From assembly GCA_005503085.1 (NCBI GenBank), contig SCOI01000018.1:1-64000 (forward strand): a stretch of DNA of 64,000 nucleotides, given 5' to 3'. Below are positions 16,122-25,905 of this stretch, in pieces. Within the stretch, counting starts at the first letter, position 1, and each line of letters opens with the position of its first letter. The notes beneath the pieces were generated by a model that searched no databases, was not told where the DNA came from, and worked only from the letters and a program-made list of their open reading frames with translations. This DNA is from Burkholderiales bacterium C2. GTDB taxonomy: Bacteria; Pseudomonadota; Gammaproteobacteria; Burkholderiales; Burkholderiaceae_C. The position numbers and the translations under genes were made by a program.

Positions 16122-17594
16122 ATGAGCTTGATCGATGTCTTGTTGCTGGGCCTGCTGGCCCTGGTGCTTGTCTTGTTGCTGTGGCTGGTGTGGGCGCAGC
16201 AGCGGCGTCGGCAGGAGCAGGGCGCCGAGCTGGCGGCCTTGCTGGCGCCGGTGGTGCAGCAGAGTTCGGAGCGGCTGGAGCGTTCGCTGCGCGACGAGCT
16301 GACCCGCAGCGCCGGCGGCACCCGCCAGGAGCTGCTGGCGACCCTGGCGCAGTTCCAGCAGACCCTGCTGACCCAGGGCGGCGATGTGGCGCGCACGCAG
16401 AACGAGCAGATCGACAGCTTCCGTGTGCAGCTGGGCGGCCTGCAGCAATCGCTGTCGGCCCAGGCGCTGGCGGCCCGCGAGGCGCAGGACGCGGCCGCGC
16501 TGCGCGGCGCGCAGGCGCAGACCCAGGCGATGCAGCGCCTGTCGGACACGATGAGCGAGCAGCTGAAGGCGCTGTCGCAGGCCAATGAGCTGCGCCTGTC
16601 CGAGGTGCGCCAGACCGTCGAGCAAAGGCTGACCGCGATCCAGCAGGACAACGAGAAGAAGCTCGAGCAGATGCGCGCCACTGTTGACGAGAAGCTGCAC
16701 GCCACCTTGGAGCAGCGCCTGGGCGAGAGCTTCAAGCAGGTGGCCGAGCGGTTGGAGCAGGTGCACAAGGGCCTGGGCGAGATGCAGAACCTGGCCCGCG
16801 ATGTCGGCTCGCTGAACCGGGTGCTGACCAATGTGAAGACGCGCGGCATCTTCGGCGAGGTGCAGCTGGCCGGCTTGCTGGAGCAGGTGTTCACGGCCGA
16901 GCAGTACGCGTCGAACGTGGCGACGATTCCGGGCAGCGCCGAGCGGGTCGAGTTCGCGATTGCGTTGCCGGGCCAGCGCGATGACGGCAAGCCGCTGTGG
17001 CTGCCCATCGATGCGAAGTTCCCGCGCGAGGACTATGAGCGCCTGCTGGAGGCGCAGGAGCGCGCCGATGCGGCCGGCGTCGAGGCGGCCGGCAAGGCCA
17101 TCGAGAGTCGGCTGCGGTTGGAGGCCAAGACCATCCGCGAGAAGTACATTGAGCCGCCCCACACCACCGACTTCGGCATGCTGTTCGTGCCGACCGAGGG
17201 CCTCTATGCCGAGGCGCTGCGCCGGCCCGGCCTGATGCAGGCCCTGCAGACCGAGCACAAGGTGATGCTGGTCGGCCCGACCACCTTGCTGGCCACGCTG
17301 ACCAGCTTGCAGATGGGCTTCCGGACCCTGGCGCTGGAGAAACGTTCGGCCGAGGTCTGGGAGGTGCTGGGCGCGGTCAAGACCGAGTTCGGCAAGTTTG
17401 GCGATGTCTTGGCCAAGACCAAGAAGAAGCTGGAAGAGGCCAGCAACACCATCGACGCGGCCGAGACCCGCACCCGCGCGATGACGCGCAAGCTCAAGAG
17501 CGTCGAGGCCCTGCCCGACGAGGCGACGCAGAAATTGCTGAAGCTGGGCCTGCCCGAGAGCGCCGACGAGGGCGATGAGGGCGACGCCTCTTGA
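16122..17594 (+). CDS. rmuC: DNA recombination protein RmuC
   Basis: A 490-residue RmuC-family protein. An N-terminal transmembrane helix (about 5-27) is followed by a long coiled coil (about 30-230) and then the RmuC nuclease-like domain, with VKTRGIFGEVQLAGLLEQV, PIDAKFPREDYERLL, and MLFVPTEGLYAEAL as its conserved blocks. RmuC limits recombination at inverted repeats in E. coli. The next gene starts on TTG inside its stop codon, so the two are translationally linked. Confidence 0.93.
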   Translation: MSLIDVLLLGLLALVLVLLLWLVWAQQRRRQEQGAELAALLAPVVQQSSERLERSLRDELTRSAGGTRQELLATLAQFQQTLLTQGGDVARTQNEQIDSFRVQLGGLQQSLSAQALAAREAQDAAALRGAQAQTQAMQRLSDTMSEQLKALSQANELRLSEVRQTVEQRLTAIQQDNEKKLEQMRATVDEKLHATLEQRLGESFKQVAERLEQVHKGLGEMQNLARDVGSLNRVLTNVKTRGIFGEVQLAGLLEQVFTAEQYASNVATIPGSAERVEFAIALPGQRDDGKPLWLPIDAKFPREDYERLLEAQERADAAGVEAAGKAIESRLRLEAKTIREKYIEPPHTTDFGMLFVPTEGLYAEALRRPGLMQALQTEHKVMLVGPTTLLATLTSLQMGFRTLALEKRSAEVWEVLGAVKTEFGKFGDVLAKTKKKLEEASNTIDAAETRTRAMTRKLKSVEALPDEATQKLLKLGLPESADEGDEGDAS

Positions 17595-18778
17595 CGAGTG
17601 CTGCCGAACCGGCCGATCTGCGCCTGGCCTTTCCCTGGCTGATCGCGACGCTGATCGCGGTCCATGCCTGCATGGCCGTCACGCGGGTGGCGGCCAGCCT
17701 GTGGGTGCTGGACCAGGGCTATGGCGAGTGGACCGTCGGCGTGCTGCTGAGCCTGTTCGCGCTGGCGCCGCTGTTCCTGTCGCTGTGGGCCGGCCGGCTG
17801 GCCGATAGACACGGCTTTCACCGGCCGGTCGGCATCGGCGTGTTGATGGCGCTGTTCGGCGCACTGGTGGCGTTGGGCTCGCAGTCGCTGTGGGCCATCA
17901 CGTTCAGCTGCCTGCTCAGCGGCGGCGCGATCAGCGTCGCGGCGGTGGCGATGCAGCGCGAGGCCGGGCTGATGGCCGACAACCCGTCCGAGCTGAAGCG
18001 GGTGTTCAGCTGGGTGGCGCTGGGACCGGCGCTGTCGAATGCCTTGGCGCCGGTGGCGGCCGGCTTGTTGATCGACCATGTCAGCTTCCGCGCCGCCTTT
18101 GCGCTGGCGGTGCTGCTGCCGCTGCTGGCCTGGGGTTTTGCGCTGCGGGTGCCGCGCCATGCGCCGCGCCAGACCTCGGCTCAGGCGAGCGCTGCCGCCC
18201 GGCCCGCCTGGGATCTGCTGCGCCAGCCCGCGCTGCGCAATCTGCTGCTGCTCAATATCGTGCTGTCCGCCGCCTGGGATGCGCACAGCTTTGTCGTGCC
18301 GGTGGTGGGGCATGCCCGCGGCCTGTCGGCCTCCAGCATCGGCCTGGTGCTGGGCAGTTTTGCGGTGGCCGCGACGGTCGTGCGCCTGGCCATCGTGCGC
18401 TGGGCTCAGCATCTGGACGAGCTGAAGGCGCTGCGCGCCGCGATGGCCCTGGCCACCGTGATGCTGATGGTCTATGCCTGGCTGCCGGGCACGCCGGGGC
18501 TGATGCTGGGCTCGGCCTTGCTGGGCATGGCGCTGGGCTCGGTCCAGCCGATGGTGCTGGCGATGCTGCACCAGGTGACGCCGGCGGACCGCCATGGCCA
18601 GGCCCTGGGTCTGCGCATGCTGGCCACCAATGGCGCGACGATCGCGATGCCGGTCGGCTTCGGCCTGCTCGCGGCCGCGACCACCGCCGCCGCGCCGCTG
18701 TGGCTGATGGCGGCGCTGCTGCTGGCCGCGCAGGCGGCGGCCGTGCGCATAGGGCGGGCTCGCGGCGCCGATTCCTGA
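17591..18778 (+). CDS. MFS transporter
   Basis: A 395-residue inner-membrane transporter with 12 predicted spans. The loop 2-3 signature appears as WAGRLADRHGFHRPV (about residues 73-87), typical of the major facilitator superfamily, and there is a degenerate repeat after TM8. No substrate can be assigned. The start is TTG 17591 overlapping the rmuC stop (TTGA); no ATG lies before the first helix. Coupling to rmuC is likely only a compact gene arrangement. Confidence 0.83.
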   Translation: MTSAAEPADLRLAFPWLIATLIAVHACMAVTRVAASLWVLDQGYGEWTVGVLLSLFALAPLFLSLWAGRLADRHGFHRPVGIGVLMALFGALVALGSQSLWAITFSCLLSGGAISVAAVAMQREAGLMADNPSELKRVFSWVALGPALSNALAPVAAGLLIDHVSFRAAFALAVLLPLLAWGFALRVPRHAPRQTSAQASAAARPAWDLLRQPALRNLLLLNIVLSAAWDAHSFVVPVVGHARGLSASSIGLVLGSFAVAATVVRLAIVRWAQHLDELKALRAAMALATVMLMVYAWLPGTPGLMLGSALLGMALGSVQPMVLAMLHQVTPADRHGQALGLRMLATNGATIAMPVGFGLLAAATTAAAPLWLMAALLLAAQAAAVRIGRARGADS

Positions 18779-18910
18779 GCCGCATACCCGGCGGGCGGCC
18801 GTGACTATGCTGGTTTTCCTGGGTGTGGCTGCCGCGCGATTTTCGTGCGTATAGCGACTATCCCGATGTACGGCACCGGGCGCGCTGGCTAGATTGTGTG
18901 CACCGCAACA

Positions 18911-18922
18911 GCAAACGTTTGC
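18911..18922. promoter_or_regulatory. LacI/GalR-type palindrome before TonB receptor
   Basis: GCAAACGTTTGC is a perfect 12-base palindrome with a central CG, the core form of LacI/PurR-family operators. A wider inverted repeat CCGCAA (18904-18909) / TTGCGG (18919-18924) overlaps it. It lies about 100 bases before the TonB receptor start. The regulator is not in the window. Confidence 0.55.
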
Positions 18923-19020
18923 GGTCATTTTAGGCCGTGTCGGCCTGCCTCATAACCAGCCAAGGCGGCGGATGGGGCAGGTCGGCATATCGATGCGACC
19001 GCCCTCAACCGGATTCAGCG

Positions 19021-21315
19021 ATGACACACCACCGTACCCTCAGCCCGAGCCTGATCGCGCTCGCGCTGGCCTCTGCATTCCCCGTGGCACAGGCGCAAAG
19101 CAGCGCACCCGCGGTCGAGTCCAAGAAGGACGCCACCCAGCTGGAGGCGGTGATCGTCACCGGCAGCCGCCGGGTCGAGAACCTGAAGGATGTGCCGATG
19201 TCGATCTCGGCGATGAAGGGCGAAGAGCTGGAGGCCTACAACGCCAGCGGGCAGGACGTGCGCGCGCTGTCGGGTCGGGTGCCCAGCCTGAACATCGAGT
19301 CGGACTTCGGCCGCTCCTTCCCGCGCTTTTACGTCCGCGGCCTGGGCAATACCGACTTCGACCTGAACGCCTCGCAGCCGGTCGGCCTGGTCTATGACGA
19401 GGTGGTGCAGGAAAGCCCGATGCTCAAGGGCTTCCCGGTCTTCGATATGGAGCAGGTCGAGGTCTTGCGCGGCCCGCAAGGCACGCTGTTCGGCCGCAAC
19501 TCGCCGGCCGGCGTGCTGAAGTTTGACTCGGCCAAGCCGGGCAAGCGCATGGACGGCTATGCCAGCCTGGGCTTCGGCCGTTTCGGCGCGGTCAATTTCG
19601 AGGGCATGGTCAATGTGCCTATGGGCAGTGACTGGTCGCTGCGCGCCGCCGGCATCGTGCAGACCGCCGATGACCGCATCCACAACCCGCAACCCACCGG
19701 CGAGAAAAATCTGGAGGGCTACAACGACAAGGCCGCGCGCGTGCAGGCGGCCTATAGCAACGGCGGCTTCCACGGCCTGTTCAAGCTGCAGGGTCGCGAC
19801 TACAAGGGCAATGCCACCACCTTCCGCGCCAACATCATCAAGCGCGGCACCAATGATCTGGTCGACGGCTTCGACTTCAAGAACTATCCCAGCGACGGCC
19901 TGAACGTCCAGACCCTGCAGTCCCATGGCCTCAGTGCCCGGCTGCGCTGGGACCTGGGCAGCATCCGCCTGCACTCGATCACCGCCTACGACCGCGCCAA
20001 GTTCTACAGCCGTGCCGATGTGGACGGCGGCATCGGCAGCCGCTTCGGCGGCGTGCCGGACAGCCCCAGCTATCCCGGCCAGCCTTCGCTGATTCCCTTC
20101 GAGGCCGAGACCGCCGACGGTCTGCCCTATCTGCGCCAGATGACGCAGGAGCTGCGCGTCGAGTCGAACACGGCCGACCCGCTGCAGTGGATCGGCGGCC
20201 TGTACTACTTCAACGAGAAGCAGCAAGTCGACAGCTTCAACTACAACTCCTTTGCCGCCGGCAACCCGCAAAACGGCTATGCGGTGCAGCACCAGGAGTC
20301 CAAGTCCTGGGCCGCCTTCGGTTCGCTGAACTACGCCGTCAGCGCCGACCTGAAGCTGCGCGGCGGCCTGCGCTACACCAATGACAAGAAGGATTTCGAC
20401 GCCCAGCGCACGCTGACGCCCGGCGGCGGCGCCAATACCGCGCTGCTGACGGCCAATCCCAAGTCCAGCAACTGGAGCTGGGACTTCAGCGCCAACTACA
20501 GCCTGGACAAGAGCACCTCGCTGTTCACCCGCGTCGCCACCGGCTACCGAGCGCCCAGCATCCAGGGCCGCGTGCTGTTCGGCGACTCGATCTCGGTGGC
20601 CGACTCCGAGAAGGCCCTGTCCTTCGAGGCCGGCTTCAAGACCGACATCCTGAACAACGCGGCCCGCATCAGCGGCACGGTGTTCAGCTATCGCGTCAAG
20701 GACCTGCAGCTGACCGCCGGCAGCGGCAGCGTCAATCAGAACCGCCTGATCAATGCCGACAAGGCGGTCGGCCGCGGCTTCGAGCTCGATGTGCAGGCCA
20801 TCCTGAGCCGCAACTGGCGCACCACGCTGGGCCTGAGCTTCAACGACACCGAGATCAAGGACGCCAGCCTGTTCGTCGCGCCCTGCGGCAATGCCAGCTT
20901 CCAGTTCCTGCAGCCCAACACCGGCTGCACCGTGCTGGACCCGGCCGGCCCGGTGGCCGGCACCGTGCTGATCGGCGGCAACGACCTGCCGCGCGCGCCG
21001 CGCTGGGTGGCCAACTGGACCCTGAAGTACAGCACCGAGCTGGCGGGTGGCGACCTCTATGTGCTGACCGACTGGGCCTACAAGGACAAGTACAACATGT
21101 TCCTGTACGAGGCCAAGGAGTACAAGGCCAAGGCCATGCTGGAAGGCGGTCTGCGCGCCGGCTATGCCTGGGGCAACGGCAAGTACGAGGCCTCGGCCTA
21201 TGTGCGCAACCTGACCGACCGCCAGCAGGTGGTCGCCGCGATCGACTTCAACAACCTGACCGGCATCCTGAACGAACCGCGCAGCTACGGCGTGCAGTTC
21301 AAGGTCTCGTACTGA
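19021..21315 (+). CDS. TonB-dependent outer-membrane receptor
   Basis: A 764-residue active-transport receptor. A signal peptide (about 1-25, ending VAQAQ) precedes a TonB-box-like stretch LEAVIVTGSRR (about residues 40-50), the plug domain (PMSISAMKGEELEAYN to RGPQGTLFGRNSPAGVL), and a beta-barrel ending in VQFKVSY with an aromatic C-terminal residue. It resembles receptors for carbohydrates or plant compounds more than siderophore receptors, given the LacI-type palindrome in its promoter region; this is inference. ATG 19021 is chosen because it begins the signal peptide. No TonB, ExbB or inner-membrane transporter gene is adjacent. Confidence 0.92.
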   Translation: MTHHRTLSPSLIALALASAFPVAQAQSSAPAVESKKDATQLEAVIVTGSRRVENLKDVPMSISAMKGEELEAYNASGQDVRALSGRVPSLNIESDFGRSFPRFYVRGLGNTDFDLNASQPVGLVYDEVVQESPMLKGFPVFDMEQVEVLRGPQGTLFGRNSPAGVLKFDSAKPGKRMDGYASLGFGRFGAVNFEGMVNVPMGSDWSLRAAGIVQTADDRIHNPQPTGEKNLEGYNDKAARVQAAYSNGGFHGLFKLQGRDYKGNATTFRANIIKRGTNDLVDGFDFKNYPSDGLNVQTLQSHGLSARLRWDLGSIRLHSITAYDRAKFYSRADVDGGIGSRFGGVPDSPSYPGQPSLIPFEAETADGLPYLRQMTQELRVESNTADPLQWIGGLYYFNEKQQVDSFNYNSFAAGNPQNGYAVQHQESKSWAAFGSLNYAVSADLKLRGGLRYTNDKKDFDAQRTLTPGGGANTALLTANPKSSNWSWDFSANYSLDKSTSLFTRVATGYRAPSIQGRVLFGDSISVADSEKALSFEAGFKTDILNNAARISGTVFSYRVKDLQLTAGSGSVNQNRLINADKAVGRGFELDVQAILSRNWRTTLGLSFNDTEIKDASLFVAPCGNASFQFLQPNTGCTVLDPAGPVAGTVLIGGNDLPRAPRWVANWTLKYSTELAGGDLYVLTDWAYKDKYNMFLYEAKEYKAKAMLEGGLRAGYAWGNGKYEASAYVRNLTDRQQVVAAIDFNNLTGILNEPRSYGVQFKVSY

Positions 21316-21344
21316 GCCTGGGCACAGCGGCTGCGCGCCGGTTT

Positions 21345-22280
21345 TCAAAACCAGTCGCGCAGCTGCTCCACATAGTCCGGCGGCAGGATGTGGCCGCCGG
21401 CAAAGCGCAGATGCTTGTTGCCCGGGCCGCCCAGGGCCGCGAAGAAGCTCAGGTAGGCGCTGCTGTCGGTGTACTCATCCTTGTCGGCGCTGAGCAGCCA
21501 GACCCTGTTGTCCGCCAGGCCCGGCAGCAGATTCTTGACGGCCACGGCGGCCAGCTTGTCGTCCAGCAGGATGGGAGCGATGGCGGCGACATCGCCGACA
21601 CGCTCGTCCACACCCGCCAGCAGCAGGGCGTTCTGCCCGCCCATGCTGTAGCCGGTGGCCTTGATGCGGCGCGCATCGATCTGCGGCAGGCGGGTGACCC
21701 AGTCCAGCAGCAGCCGGTGGTCGCGCACCGTGTCCACCAGCATGGCCTCATAGGGTTCGCGCTGGCCCCAGAGGTGCAGATCGTCCATCAGTTGTTCGAC
21801 ATCCACCTTGGGGTCCTTGCGCGCGCCACTGCGGCGTGCGTCGATGGCAATCACCGCATGGCCGCGTTGCAGGGCCAGCTCGGTGAGCTTTTGGGTGTGC
21901 TCCAGGGTCTTGCCGCCCTTGTACTCGGCCTGCCACCAGCGCCAATGGCTGCGCCCCATGCCATGCATCGCGATCAGCAGCGGGAAGGGGGCGCCGGCCG
22001 TGGCCGGGTCGCTGGGGTAGCGGATGCGGCCGTTGACGATACTGCCGTCAAAGCTGGTGAAGCTGAAATCCTGGGCCAGATCCTTGATCGGCGCCAGCTG
22101 CAGGGCCAGGTCTTGCGGCGGGCTGTAGGCATAGCGGGCCTGGAGCTCGGCCGCGCTGATCTGGTAGGGCTTGAGCCCGAAGAGGCCCCACCACAACGCG
22201 CCGATCAGCGCGACGCCTCCGAGCAGTCCCATGGCTATCCTTGTGTGTCGTTTCATATGCGGCCTTGTTGGCATCAGCAT
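21345..22280 (-). CDS. Membrane-anchored alpha/beta hydrolase
   Basis: A 311-residue esterase/peptidase-like protein. An N-terminal hydrophobic anchor (after MKRHTRIAMGLLGGVALIGA) leads into an alpha/beta hydrolase fold with nucleophile elbow GYSMGG and a late His in GGHILPPDY. LIAMHGMGRSHWRW supplies the oxyanion region. The substrate is unknown. In-frame ATGs at 22280, 22274 and 22256 are all possible; the last gives a more usual signal anchor. It is convergent with the TonB receptor, with 29 bases between stops. Confidence 0.82.
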   Translation of the reverse strand: MLMPTRPHMKRHTRIAMGLLGGVALIGALWWGLFGLKPYQISAAELQARYAYSPPQDLALQLAPIKDLAQDFSFTSFDGSIVNGRIRYPSDPATAGAPFPLLIAMHGMGRSHWRWWQAEYKGGKTLEHTQKLTELALQRGHAVIAIDARRSGARKDPKVDVEQLMDDLHLWGQREPYEAMLVDTVRDHRLLLDWVTRLPQIDARRIKATGYSMGGQNALLLAGVDERVGDVAAIAPILLDDKLAAVAVKNLLPGLADNRVWLLSADKDEYTDSSAYLSFFAALGGPGNKHLRFAGGHILPPDYVEQLRDWF

Positions 22281-22409
22281 AGAAAGCGGGCCGTGAAGAC
22301 GGCGTGAGCCGGCGGCCGAGCAATTTGCTACAACTCTTGCGATTAGAGCGGGTGCTCTTTTGCACGGCCTCCGCTATGGTTGCGGCCTTTTGCACGCAAC
22401 CCTTGCCCC

Positions 22410-22901
22410 ATGAGCGAACCTGCCTTCCAAGCCGATGCCGGGCCGCAGTCCAAGGGCTGGCGCCTGGTGGACCGCGAGGCTGCGCCCGACGATGCCCGCG
22501 ACACCGTGCCGGAACCCGCCGTGCAGCTGGAGCTGCCACGACAGACCGGGCCCAGGCGGCTGGCGCTGCCGCTCAAGCTCAACGGCCGGCTGACCGCCTA
22601 CAGCGTGCGCAAGGTCCGGCACCGCTGGCTCAGCTCGCTGGCCCCCTGGCGTGACCGCCGCCTCGGCGACGCCTGCGGCCTCTGGCTGGCACCTTGCAAT
22701 GTGGTTCACACCCTGGGCCTGTGGCATGCGGTCGATGTGGTGTTCCTGGAGGCCGACGGCACCATCGCCCGCGTCGCCAAGCGGGTGCCGCCCTGGCGTT
22801 TCGTCAGCTGCAGCCGGGCCAGCTCGGCGCTGCGCCTGCGCGCCGGCATGGTCAAGCTGCTGCGGCTCAAGCCCGGCATGGCGCTGGACCTGACGACCTG
22901 A
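22410..22901 (+). CDS. DUF192-family protein
   Basis: A 163-residue protein with a C-terminal DUF192 domain. The conserved blocks are GLWLAPCNVVHTLGLWHAVDVVFL (residues about 90-113, written here as GLWLAPCNVVHT and HAVDVVFL), DGTIARVAKRVPPWR, and LRAGMVKLLRLKPGMAL. The first 45 residues are charged and low in complexity. There is no signal peptide, unlike many DUF192 proteins. Function unknown. ATG 22410 is preferred over an in-frame GTG-like start at 22380. Confidence 0.75.
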   Translation: MSEPAFQADAGPQSKGWRLVDREAAPDDARDTVPEPAVQLELPRQTGPRRLALPLKLNGRLTAYSVRKVRHRWLSSLAPWRDRRLGDACGLWLAPCNVVHTLGLWHAVDVVFLEADGTIARVAKRVPPWRFVSCSRASSALRLRAGMVKLLRLKPGMALDLTT

Positions 22902-22960
22902 GTTCTGTCCGGGCGACCCACCCGTCCACCCTCGACATAGGGCGGGCCGGCCGGCTTTCC

Positions 22961-24973
22961 TCAGCTCATGCCCTGATGGCGCAGCAACGCATCGATCTTG
23001 GGCTCGCGGCCGCGGAAGGCCTTGAAGCTGTCCATCGCGTCGCGGGCGCCGCCGGCTTCCAGGATGCTCTGCAGAAAGCGCGCGCCGGTGGCCGGGTTGA
23101 ACACGCCTTCTTCCTCGAAGGCGCTCCAGGCGTCGGCGCTCAGCAGTTCGGCCCATTTGTAGCTGTAGTAGCCGGCCGAGTAGCCGCCCGCGAAGATGTG
23201 CGAGAAGCTGTGCTGGAAGCGGTTGAAGGGCGGCGGCGGCAGCACGGCCACCTCGGCACGCACCTCGTCGAGCAGGCTCTGGATGCCGGCTTCGCTGCCC
23301 ACCTCGGCATGCATGCGCATATCGAACAGCGAGAACTCGATCTGGCGCAGGGTCTGCAGCCCGCTCTGGAAGTTCTTCGCGGCCGTCATCTTGTCGAACA
23401 GCGCGCGCGGCAGCGGCGCGCCGGTGTCGACATGCTGGGTCAGCTGCTGCAGCACCTCCCATTCCCAGCAGAAGTTCTCCATGAACTGGCTGGGCAGCTC
23501 CACCGCATCCCACTCGACGCCGGAGATGCCGGAGACGCCCAGTTCATTCACCTGCGTCAGCAGATGGTGCAGGCCGTGACCGAACTCGTGAAACAGGGTC
23601 GTGACATCGTCATGCGTCAGCAGCGCCGGCTTGTCACCGACCGGCGAGGCGAAGTTGCAGACCATCTGCGCCACCGGTGTCTGCTGCACGCCCTCGGGCC
23701 GCGCCCAGCGGCTGCGCACCTCGTCCATCCAGGCGCCGGGGCGCTTGCCAGGGCGGGCGTAGAGATCCAGATAGAACTGGCCGACCAGTTCACCTTGGCG
23801 GTCCAGGCGATAGAACTTGACGGTGTCGTGCCAGACCTCGGTGGCCTGCTCGACGATCTTCACATTGAACAGGCGTTCGATGATGTCGAACAGGCCCTGC
23901 AGCACGCGCGGCAAGGTGAAGTACTGCTTGACCTCCTGGTCGCTGAAGGCATAGCGGGCCTCCTTCAGGCGCTCGGAGACGAAGGCCGTGTCCCAGGCCT
24001 GCATCTCGGCCAGGGCCAGGTCTTGCGCGGCGAAGGCACGCAGCTCGGCCAGATCCTTCTCGGCAAAGGGGCGGGCACGGCCCGCCAGGTCGCGCAGGAA
24101 GTCCAGCACCTGGGCCGGTGAACTGGCCATCTTGGCCACCAGCGAGGCCTCGGCGAAGTTCTGGAAGCCCAGCAGCTGCGCCTCTTCCTGGCGCAGCATC
24201 AAGAGCTCCTGCATCAGCGCGCTATTGTCCAGCTCGGGCGGGCCGAACTCGCTGGCGCGCGTCACGTAGGCACGGTAGAGCTTCTCGCGCAGCGCGCGGT
24301 CGGTGCCGTACTGCATCACCGGCATATAGACCGGGAAGTGCAGGGTCAGCTTGTGGCCGTCCTTGCCCTCGGCGGCGGCCGCGTCGCGGGCGGCCGTGAC
24401 CACATCCGGCGGCACGCCGGCCAGCTCCTCGGTGCTGGCGTAGTAGGCAAAGCCGTCGGTTGCGTCCATCACATGCTCGGAGAACTTCTGGGCCAGCTCG
24501 GCACTGCGCTCCTGGATCGCGGCGAAGCGCTCTTTGGCGGCGCCCTGCAGCTCGGCGCCGGACAGCACGAAGTCGCGGATCCAGTGCTTCAGCGCCTGCT
24601 GGCGGGCCGGGTTCAGGCCGGCCGCGTTGGTATTGATGGCCTTGTACTTGGCATAGAGCTTTTCATCGGCACCCAGGCCGGTGTAGAACTCGGTGACGGC
24701 CGGCAGCATCGCGTTATAGGCCTCGCGCAGCTCGGGCGTGTTGGCCACGGCGTTGAGGTGGCCGACGGCGCCCCAGGCATGGCCCAGGCGTTCGGTGGCG
24801 ACGCTGAGGATGCGGGCCAGCGTGTCGTAGTCGGCCGGTGTGTCCTCGGCCGTGGCCGTGTTCAGCGCGGCCTGGGCCTGGGCCAGCAGCTCGGTAATGG
24901 CCGGCTGGATGTGTTCGGGTTTGATGCTGGCGAAGGCCGGCAGCGGGGCGGTGGAGAGCAGCGGATTCGTCAT
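22961..24973 (-). CDS. prlC: Oligopeptidase A, M3 metallopeptidase
   Basis: Zinc metallopeptidase of 670 residues, the usual length for oligopeptidase A, which degrades cleaved signal peptides and other oligopeptides in the cytosol. The zinc motif LFHEFGHGLHH lies near residue 465, and the downstream Glu ligand is in EWDAVELPSQFMENF. The substrate-binding FAGGYSAGYYSYKWAE near 605-620 is also typical of the family. ATG 24973 is chosen on homology; it follows the folD stop by 4 bases, so folD-prlC form one operon. Confidence 0.94.
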   Translation of the reverse strand: MTNPLLSTAPLPAFASIKPEHIQPAITELLAQAQAALNTATAEDTPADYDTLARILSVATERLGHAWGAVGHLNAVANTPELREAYNAMLPAVTEFYTGLGADEKLYAKYKAINTNAAGLNPARQQALKHWIRDFVLSGAELQGAAKERFAAIQERSAELAQKFSEHVMDATDGFAYYASTEELAGVPPDVVTAARDAAAAEGKDGHKLTLHFPVYMPVMQYGTDRALREKLYRAYVTRASEFGPPELDNSALMQELLMLRQEEAQLLGFQNFAEASLVAKMASSPAQVLDFLRDLAGRARPFAEKDLAELRAFAAQDLALAEMQAWDTAFVSERLKEARYAFSDQEVKQYFTLPRVLQGLFDIIERLFNVKIVEQATEVWHDTVKFYRLDRQGELVGQFYLDLYARPGKRPGAWMDEVRSRWARPEGVQQTPVAQMVCNFASPVGDKPALLTHDDVTTLFHEFGHGLHHLLTQVNELGVSGISGVEWDAVELPSQFMENFCWEWEVLQQLTQHVDTGAPLPRALFDKMTAAKNFQSGLQTLRQIEFSLFDMRMHAEVGSEAGIQSLLDEVRAEVAVLPPPPFNRFQHSFSHIFAGGYSAGYYSYKWAELLSADAWSAFEEEGVFNPATGARFLQSILEAGGARDAMDSFKAFRGREPKIDALLRHQGMS

Positions 24974-24977
24974 GGCA

Positions 24978-25844
24978 TCAGGCCTTTTGGGTAGCAGCGG
25001 CGACACGTTCGGCCGACTCTAGCGTGTTGACCAGCAGCATCGTGATGGTCATGGGCCCGACCCCGCCGGGCACCGGGGTGATCCAGCCGGCCACGTCCTT
25101 GACGGCGGCGAAATCGACATCGCCGCAGAGCTTGCCTTCATCGTTGCGGTTCATGCCCACATCGATCACGATGGCGCCGGGCTTGACCATGTCGGCGGTC
25201 AGCACATTGCGCTTGCCGACCGCAGCGACGACCACATCGGCCTGGCGGGTGAAGGCGCCGATGTCCGGCGTGCCGCTGTGGCAGACGGTGACGGTGGCAT
25301 TGGCCTGCAGCAGCAGCAGGGCCATCGGCTTGCCGACGGTGTTGCTGCGGCCGATCACGACCGCATGCTTGCCCTTCAGCGAGACGCCGGTGCTCTCGAT
25401 CAGCTTCATGCAGCCATAGGGCGTGCAGGGACGGAAGCCCGGCAGGCCGGTGAGGGTTTCGCCGGCCGACAACACCGAGTAGCCGTCCACGTCCTTGGCG
25501 GAGGAGATCGCCTCGATGACCTTGTGCGGATCGATGTGCTTGGGCAGCGGCATCTGCACCAGGATGCCGTGGATGCTGGGGTCCTGGTTGAGCGCTTCGA
25601 CGCGGGCCAGCAGCTCGGCTTCGCTCAGCGTGGCTTCATACTTTTCGAGCACCGAGTGCAGGCCGTATTCCTCGCAGGCCTTGACCTTGTTGCGCACATA
25701 GACGGCGCTGGCCGGATCTTCGCCGACCAGTATCACCGCCAGGCCGGGCTTCAGCCCTTGAGCCGTCAGCGCGGCCGCGCGTTGCGCCACCTCGGCGCGG
25801 ATTTGCTTGGACAGGGCGTTGCCGTCGATCAGTTGTGCGGTCAT
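24978..25844 (-). CDS. folD: Methylenetetrahydrofolate dehydrogenase/cyclohydrolase
   Basis: Bifunctional enzyme of 288 residues that interconverts 5,10-methylene- and 10-formyl-tetrahydrofolate using NADP+. [14 protein letters not shown] carries the catalytic Lys and the substrate Tyr, QMPLPKHID is the folate loop, [10 protein letters not shown] and the Rossmann motif [16 protein letters not shown] follow, and [15 protein letters not shown] is the C-terminal signature. It is the first gene of the operon with prlC. A terminator separates it from the two-component pair upstream. Confidence 0.96.
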   Translation of the reverse strand: MTAQLIDGNALSKQIRAEVAQRAAALTAQGLKPGLAVILVGEDPASAVYVRNKVKACEEYGLHSVLEKYEATLSEAELLARVEALNQDPSIHGILVQMPLPKHIDPHKVIEAISSAKDVDGYSVLSAGETLTGLPGFRPCTPYGCMKLIESTGVSLKGKHAVVIGRSNTVGKPMALLLLQANATVTVCHSGTPDIGAFTRQADVVVAAVGKRNVLTADMVKPGAIVIDVGMNRNDEGKLCGDVDFAAVKDVAGWITPVPGGVGPMTITMLLVNTLESAERVAAATQKA

Positions 25845-25863
25845 TTTTCAATCTCCAAAACGC

Positions 25864-25887
25864 AAAAGGCCGCTGTAACAGCGGCCT
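25864..25887 (-). terminator. Rho-independent terminator after two-component operon
   Basis: Stem GGCCGCTG / CAGCGGCC with loop TAA, extended by one A-T pair, flanked on the left by AAAA, which is a U-tract on the minus strand. It lies between the response regulator stop (25906) and the folD start (25844). Confidence 0.8.
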
Positions 25888-25905
25888 CGTCAAACCAGTT
25901 CAGTC

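Noticed and set aside
15588-17258. Long minus-strand open frame opposite rmuC
   Set aside because: Antisense shadow of the RmuC coding region; Leu/Gln/Ala-rich translation with no recognisable domain.
22097-24025. Further copies of GGGCCAGGTCTTG within coding DNA (near 22105 and 24013)
   Set aside because: They match only 12-13 bases of the intergenic repeat and fall in codons for common residues on the opposite strand, so chance is enough.
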